Assembly: GCF_003007735.2 (NCBI RefSeq)
Contig: NZ_PXNQ02000005.1
Location: 124,001 to 188,000 of the forward strand
Direction: 5' to 3'
Origin: Paracoccus methylarcula
Lineage (GTDB): Bacteria > Pseudomonadota > Alphaproteobacteria > Rhodobacterales > Rhodobacteraceae
Length of the DNA stretch: 64,000 bases
Shown here: piece by piece, positions 57,684-64,000 of the stretch
Layout: each line of letters opens with the position of its first letter
How positions within the stretch are numbered: position 1 is the stretch's first letter
The notes under the pieces: model-generated
The model's input: the letters and a program-made list of their open reading frames with translations, nothing else
Told to the model about the DNA's origin: nothing
Databases searched by the model: none
Program-made: the position numbers and the translations under genes

Positions 57684-57703
57684 TGATGTATACGTTATCA
57701 TCA
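57684..57703. promoter_or_regulatory. imperfect palindrome upstream of the sugar-acid operon
   Basis: TGATGTATACGTTATCATCA pairs at 7 of 10 positions around a central ACGT. Short GTATAC-type palindromes are common GntR-family operators. It lies 148 bp upstream of the dehydratase start and just after the M20 peptidase stop; no regulator gene is adjacent. Confidence 0.3.
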
Positions 57704-57713
57704 GCCTGAACCA

Positions 57714-58922
57714 TCACTCCGCCATGCCTGCTGTTCCAAGTATCGTCGCCAATCCGGCATAGAGACCTCGCAGGGATTCTTCCGTCTCGACATCGATCCA
57801 TTCGTCCAGCGAATGCGCGCGCCCGCCCGTGCCTCCGGAGCCAAGCCGGATTGCGGGGATGCCAAGGCTCATGGGAATATTGGCATCGGTCGAGCTCGCG
57901 CCCGTGCTGGGTTCAAAGCCGAAATGCGGAAGCGAGGCGAAAGCCGCCTGTGCAATGCGGGAATCATGCGCCGTGGCCCCGGCCGGACGATTGCCGATCT
58001 GCGTGATCTCGGCCGAGATCGCGCCATCCGATATGTCGGCGCGTGCATTCTCCACCTTGACTGCCCGATCGACCAGGCTCCGCATCGCGGTATCGAGATC
58101 GTCTAGTTCCTTCTGTCCTTCCGAACGCAGATCGATTTCCACCCAGACCTCCTCGGGAATCGCGTTGATCGAGGTTCCGCCCCCGAAGGTCGATGCGCAA
58201 TAGGTCGTGCGGGGCGTCTCTGGCACCTCGAATCGGGACATGCCGTCCAGCAATGTGCCAAGCGCATAGGCCGGGTTGACCGTGCCGAATGCCGACAGGG
58301 AATGCCCACCCGGCCCCCGGAAACTGACGCGGTACCGGTAAGAGCCGACCGCGACGGTAGTGATTTCTTCCAGGCTGAGCCCGTCTACCGTGAAGAAACC
58401 GGCGATCTGGTCCCGGTATTTGCCCTTGGTGAACAGGTAGCGAATGCCGCGCAGATCGCCCTTGCCCTCTTCACCGACATCCCCGACGAAAAGCAGATCC
58501 TGCTCGGTCGTGATCCCGGCACCGTCGAGGGCGCGAATGAAGGCCAGCAGGACGGCCAGTCCGCGCGTGTCGTCGCCCACGCCGGGCGCGAAAAGCTTGC
58601 TGCCCTCGCGGCGCACGGTGCAATCTGTTCCCTCGGGAAACACCGTGTCCAGATGGGCCGCCACCACGATCATCTGGCCATTGCCGCGTCCGCGCCGGAC
58701 GCCCAGCACATTGCCTTCCTCGTCGCGATGAACCCCATCAAGTCCGAGTTCACGGAATTTCTGCTCGTAATGTCTTGCCCGGCGCTCTTCCTTGAAGGGC
58801 GGGGCGGGGATCTCGGTCAGTTCGACGATCTCCTCGACGAAGAGATCATGCTGGCGGCGCAATATGTCCTGGGCTTTCTTGAAGGCGTCGGAAGAGATGA
58901 TCTCGGCCACGTCATATGTCAT
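57714..58922 (-). CDS. M20 family metallopeptidase
   Basis: The 402-residue zinc peptidase has VVAAHLDTVFPEG (first metal His and catalytic Asp), FAPGVGDDTRGLAVLLAF (bridging Asp), FVGDVGEEGKGDLRG (catalytic Glu pair) and the lid domain RVSFRGPGGHSLSAFGTVNPA. GRAHSLDEWIDVE carries the last metal His. The pattern fits the di/tripeptidase or acetylornithine deacetylase-like branch. No signal peptide is seen. It stands alone, 162 bp from slipin and 177 bp from the dehydratase operon. Confidence 0.92.
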   Translation of the reverse strand: MTYDVAEIISSDAFKKAQDILRRQHDLFVEEIVELTEIPAPPFKEERRARHYEQKFRELGLDGVHRDEEGNVLGVRRGRGNGQMIVVAAHLDTVFPEGTDCTVRREGSKLFAPGVGDDTRGLAVLLAFIRALDGAGITTEQDLLFVGDVGEEGKGDLRGIRYLFTKGKYRDQIAGFFTVDGLSLEEITTVAVGSYRYRVSFRGPGGHSLSAFGTVNPAYALGTLLDGMSRFEVPETPRTTYCASTFGGGTSINAIPEEVWVEIDLRSEGQKELDDLDTAMRSLVDRAVKVENARADISDGAISAEITQIGNRPAGATAHDSRIAQAAFASLPHFGFEPSTGASSTDANIPMSLGIPAIRLGSGGTGGRAHSLDEWIDVETEESLRGLYAGLATILGTAGMAE

Positions 58923-59084
58923 TCGCTATTCCCATTCTGGTTCCGGCAGGCATTGACCGTGGTTTGATATTTGCGGATGTGTCAGGCAAGCCCGAAATCG
59001 CATGCTCACCCTGCCGGTTCCCGTTCCCGGAATCCGGTGGCATCCCGACGAAACGGATCATCCCGCGCGGGATATGAGCAGGGC

Positions 59085-59864
59085 TCACGCCTTGTCCTTT
59101 TTTTCCCTGCCCATCATCCCCTGGGGCAGGAGATCGACGGGAAGCGGGAACACGATCGTATTGGTTTTCTCGGTCGTGATGTCGTTGAGCGCGTTGAAAA
59201 ATCGCAGTTGCATGGAGTTGGGCTGCGTCGCCAGCATCCTGCCGGCCTCGACGAGCTTGGCCGCCGCCTGCTGCTCGCCCTCGGCATTGATCACCCTTGC
59301 CCGCCGCAATCTCTCGGCCTCGGCTTGCTTGGCGATTGCCCGAACCATGCTTTCGTCGATATCGACATGCTTGATCTCGACATTGGCCACCTTGATGCCC
59401 CAGGCCTCGGTCTGACGGTCGAGGATTTCCTGGATGTCCACGTTCAGCTTGTCCCGCTCGGCCAGCATCTCGTCCAACTCGTGCTTGCCGAGGACCGAGC
59501 GCAGTGTCGTCTGCGCCAACTGGCTGATCGCGACCGCGAAATCGGCGACATTGATGATGGCGCGCTGAGGATCGACGATCCGGAAATAGATCACCGCATT
59601 GACCTTGACCGAAACATTGTCGCGGCTGATCACGTCCTGGCTTGGTACATCCTCGACGAACATCCGCAGATCGGTCCGCACGACCTGCTGAACAAAGGGG
59701 ATCAGGAACACGAGGCCCGGCCCGCCAACCCGTGTGAACCGCCCCAATGTGAAGATCACACCGCGTTCGTATTCGCGGAAGATATAAATGGCGTGGTAGA
59801 CAACGAAGACCACCAGCACGATGGCCGCAAACTGGAATATCCAGTCGAATATGTCGATCTGCAT
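59085..59864 (-). CDS. slipin/stomatin family membrane protein
   Basis: The 259-residue SPFH protein has an N-terminal membrane hairpin (about 10-28), YERGVIFTLGRFTRVGGPGLVFLIPFVQQV, SRDNVSVKVNAVIYFRIVDPQRAI and the helical AIAKQAEAERLRRARVINAEGEQQAA coiled coil. Slipins form cages in membrane microdomains and pair with NfeD proteases, which cut their C-terminal tail; here nfeD lies 2 bases upstream. The end (VFPLPVDLLPQGM) resembles NfeD-cleaved slipin tails. Confidence 0.93.
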   Translation of the reverse strand: MQIDIFDWIFQFAAIVLVVFVVYHAIYIFREYERGVIFTLGRFTRVGGPGLVFLIPFVQQVVRTDLRMFVEDVPSQDVISRDNVSVKVNAVIYFRIVDPQRAIINVADFAVAISQLAQTTLRSVLGKHELDEMLAERDKLNVDIQEILDRQTEAWGIKVANVEIKHVDIDESMVRAIAKQAEAERLRRARVINAEGEQQAAAKLVEAGRMLATQPNSMQLRFFNALNDITTEKTNTIVFPLPVDLLPQGMMGREKKDKA

Positions 59865-59866
59865 GA

Positions 59867-61324
59867 TTAACCTTTCCTTTCCGGAGCCTTTGCGTCGGGG
59901 TCGGCCTCGACGATCAGCGTCAGGCCCGCGACCTCACGCACACGGACTGTCTGGCCGGGAACCAGACCGGCGGTACCTTCCGCGTGCCAGCGTTCACCAT
60001 CGGCCCAGACAAATCCCTCCGTGCCGGACCATTCCTGAACGCTGGCGGGGCTGTTGAGCATCCGCGTCCGGCCGCTGACCACCGGCACGGCCCGATAGAA
60101 GCGCAGGGTGAAGCCCAGAAGCAGTATCAGAACGGCGCCGCTGACCGCCGCCATGGTGCCGATCATCCACCACGAGATCTGGTAGGCGGGCTCATCCGTG
60201 TCGATCAGCATCGACGCCCCCAGAACGAAGGCACCCAGCCCGCCGAAGCCGAGTATGCCGAAGGTCGGGGTCAATGCCTCCACCACCATGAAGGCGATGC
60301 CCAGCCCGATGAGCGCAAGTCCGGCATAATCGAGCGGCAACTGATTGAGCGCATAAAGCCCAAGCGTCAGGCTGATCGCACCCACCACGCCCGGCACCAC
60401 CGCTCCGGGATTCCAGAACTCGAAGATCAGCCCGTAGATCCCGATCATCATCAGGATCAGCGCCACGTTCGGATTGGACAGGACGCTCAGGATACGGGTG
60501 ATCCTGTCCATCTCGATGGTTTCCACGGGCAGGCCGGCGATGTTCAGGACCCGTGACGCGCCAGCGATCTCGACGCTTCGCCCATCCGCCGCGGCAAGGA
60601 GTTCCTGCACATCTCCTGCCACGAGGTCGATCACGTTCATCTTAAGCGCCGCATTTGCCGAAAGGCTGGCAGCTTCGCGTACGGCGCGCTCTGCCCAATC
60701 GGCGTTGCGGTCATGCATCTCGGCCAGGCTGCGGATCAGTGCCACGGCATCATTTGTGGCCTTGGCGGTCATGGCATCCTTTGGCCTCAGGTCATCTTTC
60801 TCTTGTTCCGAAGTTTCTTTCCCGGCTGCATCGTCACCTGTCTGCCTGTCATCCGTTCCGGGTTCTTCTTCGGGCGAAGAGCCGGGAAACCCGTCGGGCA
60901 TTCCGCCGATCTGAACGGGGGTGGCTGCGCCGAGATTGGTGCCGGGGGCCATGGCGGCCACATGCGTTGCATAGAGAATATAGGTTCCCGCACTTGCAGC
61001 ATGCGCGCCCGAAGGCGCGACATAGCCAATCACGGGCACGTCCGAGGCAAGAATCTCCGAGATGATCTCTCGCATCGCATCCGCCAGGCCGCCGGGTGTG
61101 TTCAGCCGCAGCACCACGGCCGCCGCCGCCCGGTCCTCGGCAAGGCCGATGACACGATTGATATGCTTGACCGTCGCCGGTCCGATGGGACCCTCGATCG
61201 CGGACATGAGCACTATTGAACGGGCGTCGGCTTCGTCGCTCTCTTGCGCCGCCACGGGGAATACGGCCATCATCGATACGGCAATGGTCGCAGCGAGGCG
61301 ACGCAGTCGCCTGAAATGTGGCAC
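59867..61324 (-). CDS. NfeD-type membrane-bound serine protease (ClpP class)
   Basis: The 485-residue protein has a signal peptide (about 1-26, ending VAA-Q) and a ClpP-like domain with Ser111 (SGAHAASAGTY) and the likely general-base Lys188 (MTAKATNDA). A Glu/Asp-rich linker at about 142-182 splits the protease domain, four or five membrane helices follow (about 290-415), and an OB-fold ends the chain. The start is GTG at 61324, with GAGGGAGG five bases upstream; longer frames lack a signal peptide. It is cotranscribed with slipin. Confidence 0.92.
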   Translation of the reverse strand: MPHFRRLRRLAATIAVSMMAVFPVAAQESDEADARSIVLMSAIEGPIGPATVKHINRVIGLAEDRAAAAVVLRLNTPGGLADAMREIISEILASDVPVIGYVAPSGAHAASAGTYILYATHVAAMAPGTNLGAATPVQIGGMPDGFPGSSPEEEPGTDDRQTGDDAAGKETSEQEKDDLRPKDAMTAKATNDAVALIRSLAEMHDRNADWAERAVREAASLSANAALKMNVIDLVAGDVQELLAAADGRSVEIAGASRVLNIAGLPVETIEMDRITRILSVLSNPNVALILMMIGIYGLIFEFWNPGAVVPGVVGAISLTLGLYALNQLPLDYAGLALIGLGIAFMVVEALTPTFGILGFGGLGAFVLGASMLIDTDEPAYQISWWMIGTMAAVSGAVLILLLGFTLRFYRAVPVVSGRTRMLNSPASVQEWSGTEGFVWADGERWHAEGTAGLVPGQTVRVREVAGLTLIVEADPDAKAPERKG

Positions 61325-61329
61325 TTTCG

Positions 61330-61337
61330 CCTCCCTC
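61330..61337 (-). promoter_or_regulatory. strong Shine-Dalgarno deciding the nfeD GTG start
   Basis: GAGGGAGG lies five bases before GTG 61324, from which a good signal peptide begins; no ATG nearby does as well. Confidence 0.7.
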
Positions 61338-61522
61338 GTATCAATATAGGCGCCGCCGGGGTGCTCAACAATGCCCGGGGCCAGGCAATGCGGTCGCGGC
61401 AGGGGCAGGATTTTCCGTGCCGATGGTGGCCAGCGGCACCGCTTGGTGCTATCTCCCGCGGGAAATTCGGCCGGCACCCTCGCCAGCAACCACCCTGCAA
61501 AGCGTTTTACAAGGAACCCGTT

Positions 61523-62545
61523 GTGACCCAGGACATATCGCCAGCACCGTCCCGCATTGCAGCAGTTCTTGTGACCTATAACCGGCTGGACCGGCTGCGC
61601 GAGACCCTGCCCCTATTGCTGGACAGCGGCCCCGCGCGGGTCGTGGTGGTCGATAATGCCGCGACCGACGGCACCGCCGAATTTCTGGCGGCGCAGGACG
61701 ATCCCCGTCTCAAGATCCTGACCATGGCCGAGAATTGCGGTGGGGCAGGTGGTTTCGAGGCCGGGATGAATTGGCTGATCGCCGAGGAGGAACCCGATTG
61801 GATCCTGCTTCTGGACGATGATGCCTGGCCGGAGAGAGAGGCGCTGTCGATATTTGCGGAAACGGCTTCGGCTTTGCCGCCCGATACCGGAGCGGTGGCG
61901 GCGGCCGTCTTTTCCCCCAATGGAAGCCCGGCCGAAATGAACCGGCCCGGCCATAACCCGTTCTGGCATCCAGGAATGATCTGGGCGACGCTGACTCGAG
62001 GCAATCGCGCCGGTTTCAAGCAGCCTGACAAGGCCTATATTCCCGCCCCCGGTCCTGCCGCAAACCGGCTTGTCGAAATCGACACGGCTTCCTTCGTCGG
62101 CTTTTTCGTGTCCCGTGAGGGATGGCGGAAGGCCGGATTGCCGGAAGGCGGGTTGTTCATCTATGGCGACGATATCCTGTACAGCCTGCGGCTGCGCCGG
62201 GCGGGGCTGAGAATGTTCTTCGATCCGGCGACCCGCTTCGTGCATGACTGCGGCTCGATGGACCAGAATTTCGTCTATCATCCGCTGTGGAAGATCTATT
62301 ACCACTGCCGTAACGGCGTCGACATTGCCCGTGCTTCGGCCGGACCGCTGATCTTTCCGCTGGCGCTTGCCTGGTATGTCGTCATATGGGCGCGCCGCGC
62401 CCGCCATGCCGCTCCGGCGCAGCGCCCTGCCTATCGGCGCCTGATGTGGATCGGGATCCGCGACGGGCTTTTGCGCCGCCGCGGGCGAATGGACGAGGTG
62501 CATCGCATGGCGGCAGTGATCTCCGGAACGGATCGCGAGCGCTAA
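61523..62545 (+). CDS. family 2 glycosyltransferase
   Basis: The 340-residue protein has a GT-A fold: IAAVLVTYNRLDRLRETL near the start, VVVVDNAATDGTAEFL, NCGGAGGFEAGMNW, and the metal-binding ILLLDDDAWPE. FVGFFVSREGWRKAGLPEGGLFIYGDDI gives the acceptor region, and a hydrophobic segment lies near 280-300. It resembles rhamnosyl- or galactofuranosyl-type transferases. The start is taken as GTG at 61523 with AAGGA upstream; no ATG is well placed. It converges on the deacetylase and likely serves the same glycan. Confidence 0.88.
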   Translation: MTQDISPAPSRIAAVLVTYNRLDRLRETLPLLLDSGPARVVVVDNAATDGTAEFLAAQDDPRLKILTMAENCGGAGGFEAGMNWLIAEEEPDWILLLDDDAWPEREALSIFAETASALPPDTGAVAAAVFSPNGSPAEMNRPGHNPFWHPGMIWATLTRGNRAGFKQPDKAYIPAPGPAANRLVEIDTASFVGFFVSREGWRKAGLPEGGLFIYGDDILYSLRLRRAGLRMFFDPATRFVHDCGSMDQNFVYHPLWKIYYHCRNGVDIARASAGPLIFPLALAWYVVIWARRARHAAPAQRPAYRRLMWIGIRDGLLRRRGRMDEVHRMAAVISGTDRER

Positions 62546-62561
62546 GGCTGTCCCGAACGCC

Positions 62562-63425
62562 TCAGGCCCGGATGGCGGGCACGAGATCGCCGAGGCGGCC
62601 GGCAAGCCCGTCGTGGCCGATCAGCCGCGCCAGTTTCGCGGGCAGGCCTCGATTTCCCGCCCGGTGCCATTGTTCCTGCCGGACTCCCCAGTAAAGCGTC
62701 CTGGCCATGCCAAGCGGGAGGCGCTCCCCGAATGAAAGCCGATAGCTGCCGCTCGCGGTGAACTCATAGGGGTGCAGATAGATATGCGGAGCGAACCCGG
62801 CCTTTTCGGCGTCGGCGATCAACCGGCGGGCCATCACGCCGGGAAACAGCTTCAGATAACTGCCGCCAAGCCTGAAATGCCGCCCCATGACCCGCCCGCG
62901 ATAGATCGGCAGGATCGGGAAATCGCCCAGGCCCATGGCGGCGCGGAAGGCGGCGACCTCTTCGCGGCTTTCGGCCGGAAAGGAACTGTCATAGTCGAAA
63001 TGCCGCATCACGGCCTGATATTGCGCAGGCCCGGTTCGGTCGATCCGGAACTGGGGGGCACGGAAACCCCGTACGCTTGTGCCCGACGCATCCTCCAGCG
63101 CGGTCCTGGCCCGTCCGAGCATGCGGTCGATCGTGGCGACATCCTGCCCGTCCATCCGGTCGTGGAAATGGTAGTGGCAGGCGATCTCATGCCCATCGGC
63201 GGCGATCCTGGCGATCAGGTCGGGCGCCTGCTCGGCGATCAGGCCGGTGCAGAAGAAAGTGGCCTTCCGGCCCCTTGCCCCGCCATGTGCCCGAAGGAAA
63301 TCGTCGATATCGTGATAGCTTTGCCAAAGCGCCTCGGTGCGGATCGGGCCGGTTTCCCACAGGCCGAGATCGCGCTTCATGTCATGGGCCATATCCTCGA
63401 AATCGATGCTGAGGATCAGGGGCAC
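62562..63425 (-). CDS. polysaccharide deacetylase family protein
   Basis: The 287-residue NodB-type protein has SIDFEDMAHDM (metal and catalytic Asp), KATFFCTGLIAEQ, GHEIACHYHFHDRM (metal His pair) and VRGFRAPQFRID. Such enzymes remove N-acetyl groups from exported polysaccharides. No signal peptide is seen, as in the related EPS-cluster proteins. The start is GTG at 63425, with GAGGA six bases upstream and overlapping the carbamoyltransferase stop by ten bases, so the two are coupled. Confidence 0.9.
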   Translation of the reverse strand: MPLILSIDFEDMAHDMKRDLGLWETGPIRTEALWQSYHDIDDFLRAHGGARGRKATFFCTGLIAEQAPDLIARIAADGHEIACHYHFHDRMDGQDVATIDRMLGRARTALEDASGTSVRGFRAPQFRIDRTGPAQYQAVMRHFDYDSSFPAESREEVAAFRAAMGLGDFPILPIYRGRVMGRHFRLGGSYLKLFPGVMARRLIADAEKAGFAPHIYLHPYEFTASGSYRLSFGERLPLGMARTLYWGVRQEQWHRAGNRGLPAKLARLIGHDGLAGRLGDLVPAIRA

Positions 63426-64000
63426 GTCAAATCCTCGCGCGTGATCACGTGATCGCCGATGACAAGGGCATCGACGCCAGATGCGGCAAAGGTCCGCAGG
63501 GCATGCTCCGGAGAATAGACGATCGGTTCCTGGATATTGAACGAGGTGTTCAGAAGCACCGGCACGCCGGTCAATTCGCCGAAACGGGAAATCAGCGCAT
63601 GATAGCGTGCGTGCGCATCGCGGCTGACGGTATGAACGCGCGCCGTCCCGTCGACATGGGTGACGGCGGGGATGGAGGTGCCGATCACATCCGCGACGAT
63701 GTTCATATAGGGGCTGGGCTGGTCCAGCTTGAAAAACGATGGCGCTGCGTCCTCGGTCACCGAGGGTGCGAAGGGGCGAAAGAGCTCGCGCTTCTTGATC
63801 TTGTCATTCAGCGTTTCGCGAATCTCGTCGCGGCGCGGATCGGCAAGGAATGACCGTGCGCCAAGCGCGCGGGGACCGAATTCGGCACGGCCCTGGAACC
63901 AGGCGATCAGCTTGCCCTCGGTCAGCATCTGCGCGGTGGTCTCGATCAGCCGGTCTTCGGGCAGGGGTTGCGGAGGCGTTTGGCAATACGCGGCAATCGC
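63416..64000 (-). CDS. carbamoyltransferase, C-terminal part (gene continues past the right edge)
   Basis: The frame is open to the window end and gives 194 residues. They contain the NodU/CmcH C-terminal hallmarks GRAEFGPRALGARSFLADPR, IKKRELFRPFAPSVTEDAA, SPYMNIVADV and VPVLLNTSFNIQEPIVYSPEHAL. The missing N-terminal domain should hold the catalytic Asp/His site. The enzyme adds a carbamoyl group to a sugar or other hydroxyl. Its stop overlaps the deacetylase start, so both belong to one glycan-building operon. Confidence 0.92.
   Translation of the reverse strand, partial: AIAAYCQTPPQPLPEDRLIETTAQMLTEGKLIAWFQGRAEFGPRALGARSFLADPRRDEIRETLNDKIKKRELFRPFAPSVTEDAAPSFFKLDQPSPYMNIVADVIGTSIPAVTHVDGTARVHTVSRDAHARYHALISRFGELTGVPVLLNTSFNIQEPIVYSPEHALRTFAASGVDALVIGDHVITREDLTCP

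Overview
The window is high-GC DNA from an alphaproteobacterium of the Rhodobacterales, most like Paracoccus or a close relative. The pointers are the fused cysNC, the flaF/flbT/DUF1217 flagellar genes, the NepR-EcfG-PhyR general stress response, the glutathione-linked formaldehyde genes (gfa, flhA, fghA), and the order aroE / oriC / hemJ-rho-mnmE-mnmG-rsmG-parA-parB. This is inferred from gene content; no rRNA or tRNA gene, CRISPR array, insertion sequence or prophage was recognised. The window probably contains the chromosomal replication origin, in the 494-bp gap 36392-36885. It has two perfect DnaA boxes, several near-matches and a very AT-rich stretch. Genes on both sides of it point outward, and two perfect 16-bp parS sites lie 3-5 kb to its right, inside the first codons of mnmG and rsmG.

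Left part (1-20 kb): a secreted protein of unknown function; sulfate activation (cysD, cysNC); 5-oxoprolinase (pxpBCA) behind an AlkB-type membrane di-iron protein and mutY; a DUF721 protein with a periplasmic DsbA-like protein; an EamA exporter; a glycine betaine/choline ABC importer (proX, proW, proV) with a hairpin between its first two genes; carB, interrupted by a one-base frameshift; and a small flagellar block (flagellin, flaF, flbT, DUF1217).

Middle (20-49 kb): xthA, an MFS transporter, and a minus-strand run of thioredoxin/LON-domain/Trm112/rhomboid genes. Next is a pqi operon with pqiA split into two genes and a long PqiB whose C-terminus repeats with an exact 100-residue period. 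The general stress response module follows (phyR divergent from nepR-ecfG-histidine kinase), then YihY, dnaQ-coaE-aroE, oriC, and the rho-to-parB run. After that come hemW, ridA, rdgB and rph on the minus strand and hrcA-grpE on the plus strand.

Right part (49-64 kb): formaldehyde oxidation genes with a ClpP-like peptidase and a GNAT acetyltransferase inserted between flhA and fghA. A sugar-acid catabolic group follows (IlvD/Edd dehydratase, a DapA-type gene with two frameshifts, RraA-like, HpaI aldolase), then an M20 peptidase, an NfeD/slipin membrane pair, and the start of a glycan-building group (GT2, polysaccharide deacetylase, carbamoyltransferase) that runs off the edge. Most of the window is core genome. 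I see no clearly new multi-gene system; the best leads are the parS-in-codon arrangement, the PqiB repeat, the flagellin leader hairpin and the ClpP-GNAT insertion.
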